From: a virus
DNA: 49,640 bases
Virus record (IMG/VR): IMGVR_UViG_3300042507_006513
Location: 1-49,640 of that record
Reading direction: 5' to 3' (one strand)
A program made the translations under genes and the position numbers. Below, one piece after another: positions 19,501 through 29,836 of the stretch (position 1 is the first letter of the stretch; each line of letters opens with the position of its first letter). The notes below the pieces were generated by a model, which was not told the origin of the DNA, did no database searches, and saw nothing but the letters and a program-made list of their open reading frames with translations.

Positions 19501-21755
19501 GTACAGCAGCTTATTTGATGATGACATTAGCTATGGCCGATTGGGCTCTATTTCAAACAAACGGAGGTACCGTTACGGTCAATAATGAAACCAATATGCC
19601 AATACATGAAAGAGCAGCGATGCCATGTTTTGCCGCTATACCTGTAAAGTATAATATGAGTTTATATGGTCCGTGGTCAACAAGCCCTGGCGAAATTGCT
19701 GATGCTATTTTTCCTAATACTATTAATAATCTAACATGGGTAGATAATGTGGTTGGAGGCGTTGATTTAGATATAAATTCTCAGTATGTTCCATGGGAGT
19801 ACGGCGGAATGGACGCCCTAGATACTGCTGTATTGACAATGTTAGGCGATAGCAATGAATACCAGCAAATTGAAGAAGCTGGTCGATTAACACTAGCTGG
19901 CATTATGTTGAATAATACTAATATGGGTAGTAAAATTTTTGATAATGGACCATTATGTAATTCTATAGGATTAACTTTTGGTAACGACGGAATTAGAACA
20001 ACATACCATTTTCGTACTTTTAGTCGTAAATTAGGATATTTTAATAAAGAAAATGCAGACAATATACAAAAATTTGGTAAACAGTCAATGCAATTTAGAT
20101 CTCAATTAGCAGAAAACATTAATAAAACTAGAGCGGAAATAAAAGCACAAACACAAAAAATGTCTAGAAGTTATTCTATATCAAAAGCTGGTAATTTTAG
20201 TCCTGTTAGTGTTTTAGTTGGAGCGGCGTACCCATTCTTGCATAAGAATAGCACAGTGAATAATTTTGCTACACAGTGTCAATTTGATCCCGGTTGGCCC
20301 AATAAGCCTATTATTCCAAATAGTGTACCATGCGACGTTAAAGCGCCGAAACACATTTCTGCCGTTAGTCTTTATGATCCAGCAGAAATGGATAAAGCTT
20401 TGTTTGAAGATGGTGAATCATATTCTAGAAAATCAGTAATGAGTTTAGACGGTATTTTTTCACCCATATCTTTATATCCAACACCATATTTTTCAACATT
20501 TCCAATTACAAAATACCGTAGATCTGTTTGTCCACAATGTATGGGTGTTGGTGATTATACTTATAATGAATTATTAGAATCCACTGTAACTAATGCTGAT
20601 AATATTTCTGATATTATGTCAGCAAATACGCAAAAAACTATTCCTTGTCCTTTTTGTTTGCCCGATACCCAAATCACAGAAATAAAGAAGATAAGCGCTC
20701 AGCCCGCAGAATTAACGCCTCCTTATCTTATTGGTAGTGGTACTGATAGAACAATTATTAATGATAGAGCAACTGCCGTACAGTTCCAGGCGTCTATAAT
20801 TAATAACTATACATTAAATCCTATAGTATTATCTGCCACCGGTGCTGATTTTAATTGTTTGGCTCATAAACAAGCAAATGATAGATGTGGATACTCTATT
20901 GATGTTTTAGCTTTTGGAAATGTTATTCCTTCTGGAGATGACGCTTTACGATCAGCATTATCGGAAAAACCAGATAATAACTATAATGATTTGGATCTTA
21001 ATGCAAATGACCCTAGATTTACACAAAACTATAGATTTTTTGGATTACGTGGACCGCTAATGTTACATTCGTGGGGATATGATCTAGAAGGATATCCCGT
21101 ACCAAATGCTTCTGGTGAATATTTGTTGACAGCGAATGGAATTCCAGTAGTTGATAGCAGTGGTAATAAGATTGGAAAAAATCAACAACTACAATCCGAT
21201 GGATCATACACTTCACCATATAAAGAAAGATCTTTTATGAAAGGCTGGGCTCAACAACCCGGAGCATGGCCAGTAGGACCAATTGATTTGAGATGGGATG
21301 ATATTGGTAGAGTATGGACGATTGGGGCTAATTATAAACCAGTATGGGTTGTTGTGGAGCAAGATTTAGTTAATGATACACCAGCCAGAGGTATTGTGAT
21401 TGAATCTAGTTATACTAATAATCCATTGCCTAGCGGATTAAGAAAACTAGTTTTTGTTAAAGATAATCTGGGTATGTTTTCTGCCCCTAGAGGAGCTGCT
21501 CTTTATTGTAAATATGATTCTGTCAATGGTTTTTATGAACCTATTTATAATCGTCCATTAGTAACGACAGGATTGATGCTTGGCGGTAATAGTGCTACAA
21601 TATATACCGCATATACTCCATCTTCTGTGTCTGGAGATATTGTATCTAGTTATACCGCTGTATTTGATAATCCTTTAAATATTGGTATTAGTTCTAATAC
21701 TATAGGATTATTCACGTTCTTGAATGGGAAATGGATTCTTCAAGCCTCTACATAA
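16503..21755 (+). CDS. Large tail hub/tip-like structural protein with CxxC pairs
   Basis: A 1750-aa protein behind an AGGAAAA ribosome site. The N-terminal 250 residues include FEDLVFAGFVNRWTYDNGVYSVSLTGP and LLKGCKLIINDYYG (nt about 16970-17100). That layout recalls baseplate-hub proteins of large phages (family resemblance from memory, weak). Near residues 1340-1385 a CPQC/CPFC pair (nt about 20527-20660) looks like a zinc ribbon, unusual for a tail protein. The C-terminal third contains FGLRGPLMLHSWGYDLEGYP and WPVGPIDLRWDD (nt about 21035-21300), a Trp-rich compact domain. No protease, lysozyme or glycosidase motif is certain. It lies between the paralogue pair and the cysteine-rich giant. 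Confidence 0.5.
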   Translation: MVANYRAVGPHAQTIFLGCSVTEASMTLAWGSEASTCEVKLVNDYVAHHRSRDYNGLNTAIDSIHSTLDNTTPSTALAASAQAQQYLKPIINYEKNKKDFNTNIEGGSSYPIVIRDLGKKCWNAHNYDANPYHWVSADPGFLGDKYSIVGAPCYFRFEDLVFAGFVNRWTYDNGVYSVSLTGPGSLLKGCKLIINDYYGSVSTLMPFTNDQGRPIAVPYNDPTVAGSFGAEIAYGNIPNLINVFGWLQYQSNATPPRYGFARVSDYGISAAQVYDTLLVLLGGGEWDNFVDSDGNPVLIDSNGITRNKFSPYGGIVSRSPLSISPDGEVLIDTLGTTISSQGGESSTDLTKLGLLRTVTAVDNLPRPIFRVDFSNVPRPDPNLFLPLSSSMPLDEFIDFCCKGAGYDWNCTLVPAPTSSQYTAAIVINTYSRRVQYPPKVLRDFITSFQAGDNVVSYDLGEEYKDQNVRKVVMGGKQERLAQFMTHTLSKYRNSRIYNPLLDTFMPVRNDMSINNLRNGSYHNIYREPIADAQRMWSSPPNPYIMINGGITAQRNSSAWATFNLGATATSVPLGGYATSQISLTSINDPLANTNLPGSAAYPIHFDLISPYFGIGSDGYPRRVFYDRKLRQLKVNIPISDIANFFPVYTADSGYLTIMENEIRAAKASFDSWIAYLFDSLSFDVWKPSARLIYTAISSALGPAVANSLRLRGFGITKSLGKQKSPYGYYHTGNPVSPSQAVLFSNRVMPMLQNLHSYISDELGQHYGKDYLVRMPTVNSSVGADGVRRYDYEITDSGWEEPGNALDDTLVIGSTTADLLAQDNGKFGPILGWNNSAEQEYSFVRPPSTIGGAAVSNSMGRAMATLGKIGASNAWYYPLRTDGDFIGVPYTGIRESNFTSANPGLTDSFGVSVPNDRLYKIYQKASIPEKTLIFDNTIGVQYAMISASSPVFIHDADNLQKTILLDCALSYKEGEETASYSSVPNLRYMQNRFLDSVAGNSTAAYLMMTLAMADWALFQTNGGTVTVNNETNMPIHERAAMPCFAAIPVKYNMSLYGPWSTSPGEIADAIFPNTINNLTWVDNVVGGVDLDINSQYVPWEYGGMDALDTAVLTMLGDSNEYQQIEEAGRLTLAGIMLNNTNMGSKIFDNGPLCNSIGLTFGNDGIRTTYHFRTFSRKLGYFNKENADNIQKFGKQSMQFRSQLAENINKTRAEIKAQTQKMSRSYSISKAGNFSPVSVLVGAAYPFLHKNSTVNNFATQCQFDPGWPNKPIIPNSVPCDVKAPKHISAVSLYDPAEMDKALFEDGESYSRKSVMSLDGIFSPISLYPTPYFSTFPITKYRRSVCPQCMGVGDYTYNELLESTVTNADNISDIMSANTQKTIPCPFCLPDTQITEIKKISAQPAELTPPYLIGSGTDRTIINDRATAVQFQASIINNYTLNPIVLSATGADFNCLAHKQANDRCGYSIDVLAFGNVIPSGDDALRSALSEKPDNNYNDLDLNANDPRFTQNYRFFGLRGPLMLHSWGYDLEGYPVPNASGEYLLTANGIPVVDSSGNKIGKNQQLQSDGSYTSPYKERSFMKGWAQQPGAWPVGPIDLRWDDIGRVWTIGANYKPVWVVVEQDLVNDTPARGIVIESSYTNNPLPSGLRKLVFVKDNLGMFSAPRGAALYCKYDSVNGFYEPIYNRPLVTTGLMLGGNSATIYTAYTPSSVSGDIVSSYTAVFDNPLNIGISSNTIGLFTFLNGKWILQAST

Positions 21756-21761
21756 TTATTT

Positions 21762-24700
21762 ATGAGCTGCAATATTTTTAAAAAATCATTGTCTTCAGAT
21801 ATTTCTAATATTAATAGTATTAGTTTTAATATAAATTGGTTATCTGGATTAATTCCGGCATATGACGCTAATTTATCTGGTATTTGGCAACCTGTTTGGG
21901 TTTCAGACACCAGAAGTCAAACATCTGGCGTAGAGCTGCTATATCCTGCACGAAACAAAGCGTCTCGATCTTTTAGTCCTTGTAATTGTCAAGATAGCCA
22001 AATTAATCCAGATGCTCTGTATCAAGAAGAATCCTCTTTAGGACTATGCTCTTATTGTGGAAATCCTCCTACTGGCACCAAATGGAGACTTTATGACAAC
22101 AATAGCAATGCTTCTCCAAGACAGTACGATACTTCTTGCTGTTCTGGCGGTTGCGATACTATGCTTAAAGTTGATGATTATATTCCAAAAATTCCATATT
22201 TAAATTATGCATATATTACAGGATTAGCCGACTGGAAACACAAGTTACAATTTCCGGCATGTAATAATAAGTCTCTTGGTTGTGAAAGTTTTGCTGAAGC
22301 GTTAACATTAAGAACAATAAATGGAGTCTCTTTAAGAGTAGATTGGAGAATACAAGAAACCATATCAGAAGTTCCATATAATTTATTAACTAGTCAGCAT
22401 GATACAAAACATATGCATGAGATATCATATGATAAAAGTAAAAAAATAAGCTCGACTTGCGGCAATTTTATTATGACATCTATGCCATCAGATGCTATTA
22501 GTGGTAATTTTTATTCTAATAATTATCCAATATTAACCGGATTAATTTCTACAACTATCGTTGGTGAGACACCAAATAAAAATATCCCTTCAATTACTGA
22601 ATTTACAAAACTTCCTTATGGATTTGATCAAGAAACATATAAAAATATTTTTATTAACAATCAAAAATTGGGATCATATTGGAAATGGAATTATAGTTCT
22701 GGTATATTATGCTGGTATAGATATTACAACACTGGGATTCCAAATGACGCAAGGCCACTTCCCGGAGTAGATTTATATATTTCTCCTGGAGACTTCTTTT
22801 ACGCTAAAAATGATGGCCCAGAACCAGCAACCGATCTTAATAATCCAACTGGTATGGTCGGATCTATTCAATCTTGTCCTTCTGGATTAAAAATACTTCA
22901 GGGATCAGAACTGACTTGTATAATTCCAAGTGGATCTCAATTTGCATATATTTCAGCCAATATTTATGAAAGATTCCATAATCTGTATTATAAGCTTTTA
23001 GAAATTTTACCAACAGGAAATGATATTGCAAAAAGATCTTTTGAGACCGCAGCAATACTATCGACTGCGCCACGATATGATGAGATTATTGTGGATTTAT
23101 TAAAACGAAATAATACTTTTGATTATGGTATCAATAATTATGGTCAAATAGATCTTTTAAATAAATATATGCAATCAGGAACAGACTTTGATTCTGTTTC
23201 AAGATTAAATTATATTAGTAATTCTCAAGAACTTTTTGACACACTGGTCAATAAGTACGGAGCTTATTTGTGGGTGCCTCCTAATTCTAGTAAAAATATA
23301 ACCTTTGCTTCTTCTGTAAATAGTAGTTTTGCTGTGGATATGAATTTTAATCTTAGTTTACAAACAAGCGATACGTTATTTAGTTCGGCCACTTGTAGAC
23401 CGATGACTAATTGTAATAGTAGATCAATCAATAAAAATTTTTCTTATGCTCAAAACATAGGATATTCTTTAGGCAAGGTATATACAGCAACAAATGAAAA
23501 TGCTAGATACGCAACATCTTGTGTAAGCGGTAATATTACTCCCAATAATTTTGGATTATATTCTAATATATACTATAATGAATCTAAAATTAAATCAGTA
23601 TTTACATCAAATGGATGTAGTGTATTGTCTGGCATATATCCAAGAATATCTGAAAGCAATAATACTAAGTTTTGTAGAGATTGTGATCCGTATAGTTCTT
23701 TTTATTTAATACCCAATGCTGAAACAACAGAGTGTGGCAATTATAATGCTGCTAATAGTTTTTGTTATGCTACTCTTGCTAGAAGATTTAATAATTCTCC
23801 TCCGCAATTTTCTGGTGATCAACAAAACAGATTAGAAAGATCAATATCAGATGGCACCAAAAGATTTGTTAGATCGTATCCTGCTTTATTTTTTAATCCG
23901 TACATAGACAGCGTAGCTTTTCATCAAAATAATGGTGTTTTTATTAATAGTCCACCATTTAAATTAGATGCATTTGCAGCATTTGAGTTCAATACAACCA
24001 GCGCTGGTTCTGCGTCAAATATTTATATACAATTTGATACTAATAATGTTGGAATTAAAATTTATAATATATCAGCGGAATATTTACAAACATCATCATC
24101 ATCAACCTATTCATGCAAAAGATTCCCTGTTAGTGGTACTTGTAAATGCTTGCCTATTATATCTGTCGATACTATTAGTAGACCCACAGATTGTGATAAT
24201 CCTAACCCTAATCAAATCTCTAGTTCTAATATATTTACTCCTGGATTATCTACTCGGTATTCTCCTCGTTTAAAACAATATGGAGGATTTTCACAAGATT
24301 ATTTAAATTCTATTTTTGGCTCTGGAATTGTTATTGGTGGTGGTATTATACCAGTGTTATCTTCATATACAAATCCAAGAACACCATTTGGGTGCAATAG
24401 TACAGCATCGATTACTCTACATAATTATACCAATACCATATGGAATCTAAGTGTTCAAGGCAAAAATCCCAATGCTGATTTATATGTTACGGTAAATGAA
24501 GATGTGGACTTATCTGGTCCTAGATACAATTTTGTTATATATCAAGTAGGGGGTGGTGATGGTCAGATTACCGATTATTACACGATGTATCAACCTATCA
24601 TTAAATCTAAAAGATTTGCTACTAAAGTCACTATTAATAGTAGCACAGTATTATATGGCGGCCAAACAGCTCCAATTACTGATGGCGCAACATCATTTAC

Positions 24701-27700
24701 TGTACAACTACAAAATCCGTTTTTAGCTGCTGCCATGTCCGCTAGAGGAGGAAATGCTGAATCTGTTCTTTATCCTCCGTCTGGTAATTTACAAAACACC
24801 TATATTTTTTCTAATAATGGAACTACAAAGATTGGAGATCCTCAACGAGGAGATGAAACAGCTGCTGTTACTCTAAATTTTACTCAAAAATTTAATTCAC
24901 ATAAGCTATTATTTAAAATACCACCATTACAATCCATGGGCACTTTAACGGAAGGGTTCTTTGACCCGAATAAGGGCTTGATTGGTTCTGCAAACGGTAA
25001 AAGTCCTATTAGTGGAAATATTCTTTATACCAATGAATTAACAAATGCTGATTTTCCTACTGGCAAAGTTTTTTATGGCAACATTAATAATAGAGTTATA
25101 AATGTTATAAATAGTTTAAATGAATTTGATTATCATAAAAAATTAAGATTATATATTCAATCTAATAATAAATGGTATAAATATACTGGTTCTAATATAG
25201 GTTGCTTTCTTGTTAATAATATAAAATATCCCGGATCTCCTTCTTTTTTTGAATATAATACAGAAATTAATACAAAAAACTTGCCTGGATTATTATTAAC
25301 TCCTGTTCGTAAACATATCAACTTTAGTTTTATCAAAAATTCAAATTGGAACAATTCATTTCCGTTGTATGACGAACAAACGCCGTTTCCTTTTTCAAAA
25401 AATATTTGTAAAGTAGATCCATCCTCAGATTATGAGATTCGCATACCTGGGATAAGAGCATACTTTTTGATTCCGGAACAAGACCCAGCTATTCAGACTA
25501 ATTTAGCGTCAATGGACGATATATCTCTTTTTGTAGCCCCCAGTAATTTTAGTTATGGAACCACTATTGTTTTTAATGATAATACACACTGGATATGCAT
25601 TAAACCGACACAACCAACATTAAGATCGTCTTATATATATTCAGAATTTTCTTATTTAGATCATTATTTTAGCGATACGCATATTGCGTTTGATAAAATT
25701 AATAGACAAGGATATGTATATAATACTAAAAAATCCTGTTCATATCCTATTACATTATATTCAGATACCACCTTAATTAGTAGTTCTAATACGATTTTAG
25801 AAAAAAGCATATATGTTTCTTATAAAAACAAAAACGGTAGTCAAGTTAAAAATTTTAACACAGACGACGTATATATGCAACCGTACACGCTTTTCAAACT
25901 ACAAAATTCTGTTCCACAAAATGTTAGAGTATATAATATCTTTCCCACAACAGGAACATCGTTAGTACTGGGACAAATAAGTGCCCCAATAGCAGAAAAC
26001 AATCCACTACTCAATAATAGTTATATTCCTGGAAAATGGGGAGATGTGATTAACTATAATGGAAGACTAGTTGATGCAATTGTAGACGCTCAATATCCTA
26101 TAGAGGATATATATCCAAAGTCTACGTATAACAATTTATTCCAGCAAATGATTATTAATAATCATTCTAAAAAACATATATATAAAATTACTGATGCTGC
26201 TAATACTGTTTCACTGGTGACAGGCACCAGAGACAATGGGCCAGAAAATATATATTATAGTATATTACATAAATATGGTATAGGCGATAATTCTAAAACC
26301 TACACGATAGATTCTGATAAGTATCATAACTTTATACCTTTAATAGATCTTAATTTACTTAATATTTCTGTACCAACAGATCCTTCTTTGCCTAATAGTG
26401 GAACTATTAATGTTAGTAATGTTACATATACTTCTAAGCCGGACGAAGGATATGAGCCTTATGGAGATGGTAAGTTCTGGATAGATTTTCCTTCTGGCGC
26501 TTCTATGGAAGGAACATTTGTACCAGCATCAGATTTTTATACAGAAACTCTCCGTATAGATCAGCCAACATTTTGGCTTAATAGTACAACACAGTCTACT
26601 AGAGAACTGACTCCAAATGTTACATATAGACGAAGATTTTCTCCTAATAATATTACTAATTATAATGCTAGTAGTAGTGCTGCTGTTTTTGATAACTCTT
26701 CGTCTTACGTTATGACTAATGTAAATAGAAGACAACCGTTTTGGGTCTACCCTATTTATGGAGATCGTGACGATGGTACTTGTGACAACACTGGATGTTT
26801 TGGATCTAATGATCATGGCTTAGCTAAAGCTGCTAATTTAGAATTAAAAGCAAATTATAGAATTGCTTCAAACTCTACACAGACTATTGGTGGTGGTTCT
26901 ATTAATTATGCGTTGGCATACGATGCTGGTATCTATAATATAATAGGTAATGATTCATTAGTAGAGATCAAAAGATTTTCTTTAACAACCAATAATAGTA
27001 TTGATAATGTATCTGATTCATGTTCTTCTGCTTTTATTTTACCCTCAAATTATAGATTAAATTCTTCTTCTCCTGTATTCCAAAGTACAATTCTAGACAC
27101 TAATGTTAGCACTCCATTATCTTATCCTATAGATAGTGTTGCTAATGAAATGTTATTTAGAATTTTATATGGACAAGCACAGTACGTAAATAAACAAATG
27201 TATTTTATTGATAATTTAATATATAATAAACAAGATATTATTAATTATACTGATCCTAGAATAACAGCAGAAGATATATATTCTCAAATTTTATATAATT
27301 ATGATAAAGCAGCTACTTCTAATTTTAATTTAAATGGATCTTTTACTATAAACGGGGTTGCTTCTATTGGATCAACCACAACACTATCTATAGATGATTT
27401 AACCATTACCATTGTTATAGAAAATCGTTCTGGTAATATTTATGCTGTCGCTACAAGCAGTATATCTATACCATATTTTGGTAATAAGTTAGAAGTTCTA
27501 CTATACTCTGGTGTAACCACCTCCTCTTCTTATGTTATATTGAATGTGGCTCCAGACGCAGACCCGCCACCACCTGCTCCACCAGATAATAATACTAGTA
27601 TAGTTTATCAAGGAGAATGTCTATATTATGATAGTTATCAATATTATCAACTAGCCTTTGCTTATGACTCATCGAGTCCGCCTAATCTGCAAAATATAGT

Positions 27701-29828
27701 GTCTTCTTCTACTAGCTGCGGAATTGGTTGGGGTAATGCTTATGGAGAGGCGGGTGCTGGACAACCAGGAGATTGTTGTTGTGGTCCAGCCGGTCCGTGT
27801 GGCGGAGGATGCGTTGCTCTTAGTGTGACCAGCTGGGGCCCAAATCATCTTAGACAATGTGTTTGTGGTCAACCACAAGTTGGTTCTGTTGGATTTATGG
27901 CTCCTTTCACAACGCAAAGAACGCCTCCGTGTAATGGATTAGGGTATTCATACGGTATAGGTTCTGGACCATGCACATCATTTGATGTTGGTTATTGTAG
28001 AAAAAATAATTGTCAAACATGTGATGAAACGCTTCAAGAAGAAACATCTGTCAATTTTGAATATGACTGGCAGTATTGTAGAACTAATTTTAATTTATTT
28101 GGACATATCTATAGGCAAGTTCATCAATTCGATGGTTCTCCAATTATAGTACAACCAAGACCACCCGATTGTTATACTAACTTTTTTGATACTGGATATG
28201 ATCAATGTGGTAATGTTGAGCCAGGAACAACGGTTGTACGAACAGAAACAGCAAATTGTACAACATATCCTGTTATGGGCCTTACAAGAGATCAACTAGA
28301 TAATTTAAGAAAAAATAATATGTTACTTGGTGTTACTCAAGCAGTTGGTTATGTTTGTTCAGATCAAACGAATGGTTATGTTCCACCAACACCAACCACC
28401 GTATGTATTCCTGTAGCTGGAGCAGGGGGTGAGTGCCAGGACGGTTATAAAGGATGTGTGTTTATAGGTTGTCCAACCCCATTTAGTAGCCTTAATTCAT
28501 CAGGGGGTTGTTCGACAGGAGACTGTGATTTTTGTTATACTCCAGAATCTTCTTATACAGCCCCGTGCGACGATATTGATAGTGGGTTTGAATATCCTTC
28601 TGGTAAATGTGATGAATATTGTCATTTTTGTGGGGTTGGCCGTACTGGTAGTCATAATATTTTATCAAAAAATAGACTATATTTATCAACAACAACCACA
28701 ACTAATTCTCCGTATAATCCTTTGTGCGCTAGTTCATTATGTACGATCTCTTATAGTAGTTCGGCTATCACATTGACCATTGGCGGAAAAAGTATGTGTT
28801 TTAGTCGAACACTATTAAGATGTCCAAGAATTAGCATTAATTCTACGATGTCGCAGCTATCTTTAATAGACAATATTGAGAGCAGTTGTGATCAGTGCTT
28901 ATCATCTGCTCTAAAAGTTTTTGTTCCTGAACAAAGACAGGCATTTGTCACCAAAACCGAATCTCGCAGATGTTTATTAGCAACATTTACTTCTTGTAGC
29001 GTCAATAATCCAGGTGTGGTAGGTGGTGGGTGGCAATCTTTTTACAATCATGCTTCTTGGGCTCATCAATGCGGAGGAGGAGAGGTTGAATATGGGTGTG
29101 GTCAGCTTGGTAGTTTAATGTATGGAAACGACGATCTATTATTCAACGTGGTCTATGAGTGTTTAAAAGGCTTATCCTGTAGTATGAGTAGTACGATTGC
29201 TGGCTATGAAGTACCAGAAACACAGTGGCGTCTTGCAAATCAGATGAGAAGCCGATACCAATACTTGGCTAAGGGAAGTAGCCATATTCCTACTGAAGAT
29301 ATTATAGAAGGCGTAATCCCTGGTTCTGTTAGTGATGTGATAACAGAAAGCTTTAATAGTGGAGGAGCAAGCATAACCAGAACCGGTAATATTGTTAATG
29401 ATGTTTCTACAACACATGCTTTCTATTTTACATATAGCTATATTAGACCGGTAACAATACAAGATATAATGCGTAATGACAATAATATTATATGCACTGC
29501 TGATAATCTTTACGTTAGTAGTAATAATACCTCTCATCATTGTTCAAATGTACCATTTCCTAGTGCGTATGCTTCTAATTTAGCCCCATATCAAGCTTAT
29601 CTATTTACTGTGAATCGAACGGGTAATATTGAAGGAGCCTCATATACTCATACGCATCCCACATATTATCAGGCATCTAATTGCGATGGTGGTATTTCTT
29701 GTTATTATAGACATAAGGTATTTATTTGTGGCAGCGCAGATTTTTGTTGTATGTCTGATTTAGGCGTAACAAGAAATGAAGGTATTGATCTTTCCTGTAG
29801 TACTATTAATGCTCCTTTTTCATCATAG
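21762..29828 (+). CDS. Giant cysteine-rich virion protein, function unknown
   Basis: A 2688-aa protein starting 6 nt after the previous stop, with no good ribosome site, so translation may depend on coupling. Cysteines cluster at both ends. The N-terminus has CNCQ, CSYCGNP and CCSGGC (nt about 21980-22155). The last 800 residues have many pairs, for example DCCCGPAGPCGGGC, CVCGQP, CRKNNCQTCDE and CHFCGVG (nt about 27600-29100). A short Pro run (DADPPPPAPPD, nt about 27555-27590) marks the border of the C-terminal cysteine-rich part. The middle is Asn/Ser/Tyr-rich beta-structure-like sequence. No signal peptide or enzyme motif is seen. Its position and size suggest a tail-tip, fibre or baseplate component; the cysteines could bind metal or, after release, form disulfides (inference). 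Confidence 0.5.
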   Translation: MSCNIFKKSLSSDISNINSISFNINWLSGLIPAYDANLSGIWQPVWVSDTRSQTSGVELLYPARNKASRSFSPCNCQDSQINPDALYQEESSLGLCSYCGNPPTGTKWRLYDNNSNASPRQYDTSCCSGGCDTMLKVDDYIPKIPYLNYAYITGLADWKHKLQFPACNNKSLGCESFAEALTLRTINGVSLRVDWRIQETISEVPYNLLTSQHDTKHMHEISYDKSKKISSTCGNFIMTSMPSDAISGNFYSNNYPILTGLISTTIVGETPNKNIPSITEFTKLPYGFDQETYKNIFINNQKLGSYWKWNYSSGILCWYRYYNTGIPNDARPLPGVDLYISPGDFFYAKNDGPEPATDLNNPTGMVGSIQSCPSGLKILQGSELTCIIPSGSQFAYISANIYERFHNLYYKLLEILPTGNDIAKRSFETAAILSTAPRYDEIIVDLLKRNNTFDYGINNYGQIDLLNKYMQSGTDFDSVSRLNYISNSQELFDTLVNKYGAYLWVPPNSSKNITFASSVNSSFAVDMNFNLSLQTSDTLFSSATCRPMTNCNSRSINKNFSYAQNIGYSLGKVYTATNENARYATSCVSGNITPNNFGLYSNIYYNESKIKSVFTSNGCSVLSGIYPRISESNNTKFCRDCDPYSSFYLIPNAETTECGNYNAANSFCYATLARRFNNSPPQFSGDQQNRLERSISDGTKRFVRSYPALFFNPYIDSVAFHQNNGVFINSPPFKLDAFAAFEFNTTSAGSASNIYIQFDTNNVGIKIYNISAEYLQTSSSSTYSCKRFPVSGTCKCLPIISVDTISRPTDCDNPNPNQISSSNIFTPGLSTRYSPRLKQYGGFSQDYLNSIFGSGIVIGGGIIPVLSSYTNPRTPFGCNSTASITLHNYTNTIWNLSVQGKNPNADLYVTVNEDVDLSGPRYNFVIYQVGGGDGQITDYYTMYQPIIKSKRFATKVTINSSTVLYGGQTAPITDGATSFTVQLQNPFLAAAMSARGGNAESVLYPPSGNLQNTYIFSNNGTTKIGDPQRGDETAAVTLNFTQKFNSHKLLFKIPPLQSMGTLTEGFFDPNKGLIGSANGKSPISGNILYTNELTNADFPTGKVFYGNINNRVINVINSLNEFDYHKKLRLYIQSNNKWYKYTGSNIGCFLVNNIKYPGSPSFFEYNTEINTKNLPGLLLTPVRKHINFSFIKNSNWNNSFPLYDEQTPFPFSKNICKVDPSSDYEIRIPGIRAYFLIPEQDPAIQTNLASMDDISLFVAPSNFSYGTTIVFNDNTHWICIKPTQPTLRSSYIYSEFSYLDHYFSDTHIAFDKINRQGYVYNTKKSCSYPITLYSDTTLISSSNTILEKSIYVSYKNKNGSQVKNFNTDDVYMQPYTLFKLQNSVPQNVRVYNIFPTTGTSLVLGQISAPIAENNPLLNNSYIPGKWGDVINYNGRLVDAIVDAQYPIEDIYPKSTYNNLFQQMIINNHSKKHIYKITDAANTVSLVTGTRDNGPENIYYSILHKYGIGDNSKTYTIDSDKYHNFIPLIDLNLLNISVPTDPSLPNSGTINVSNVTYTSKPDEGYEPYGDGKFWIDFPSGASMEGTFVPASDFYTETLRIDQPTFWLNSTTQSTRELTPNVTYRRRFSPNNITNYNASSSAAVFDNSSSYVMTNVNRRQPFWVYPIYGDRDDGTCDNTGCFGSNDHGLAKAANLELKANYRIASNSTQTIGGGSINYALAYDAGIYNIIGNDSLVEIKRFSLTTNNSIDNVSDSCSSAFILPSNYRLNSSSPVFQSTILDTNVSTPLSYPIDSVANEMLFRILYGQAQYVNKQMYFIDNLIYNKQDIINYTDPRITAEDIYSQILYNYDKAATSNFNLNGSFTINGVASIGSTTTLSIDDLTITIVIENRSGNIYAVATSSISIPYFGNKLEVLLYSGVTTSSSYVILNVAPDADPPPPAPPDNNTSIVYQGECLYYDSYQYYQLAFAYDSSSPPNLQNIVSSSTSCGIGWGNAYGEAGAGQPGDCCCGPAGPCGGGCVALSVTSWGPNHLRQCVCGQPQVGSVGFMAPFTTQRTPPCNGLGYSYGIGSGPCTSFDVGYCRKNNCQTCDETLQEETSVNFEYDWQYCRTNFNLFGHIYRQVHQFDGSPIIVQPRPPDCYTNFFDTGYDQCGNVEPGTTVVRTETANCTTYPVMGLTRDQLDNLRKNNMLLGVTQAVGYVCSDQTNGYVPPTPTTVCIPVAGAGGECQDGYKGCVFIGCPTPFSSLNSSGGCSTGDCDFCYTPESSYTAPCDDIDSGFEYPSGKCDEYCHFCGVGRTGSHNILSKNRLYLSTTTTTNSPYNPLCASSLCTISYSSSAITLTIGGKSMCFSRTLLRCPRISINSTMSQLSLIDNIESSCDQCLSSALKVFVPEQRQAFVTKTESRRCLLATFTSCSVNNPGVVGGGWQSFYNHASWAHQCGGGEVEYGCGQLGSLMYGNDDLLFNVVYECLKGLSCSMSSTIAGYEVPETQWRLANQMRSRYQYLAKGSSHIPTEDIIEGVIPGSVSDVITESFNSGGASITRTGNIVNDVSTTHAFYFTYSYIRPVTIQDIMRNDNNIICTADNLYVSSNNTSHHCSNVPFPSAYASNLAPYQAYLFTVNRTGNIEGASYTHTHPTYYQASNCDGGISCYYRHKVFICGSADFCCMSDLGVTRNEGIDLSCSTINAPFSS

Positions 29829-29836
29829 GATTAATT

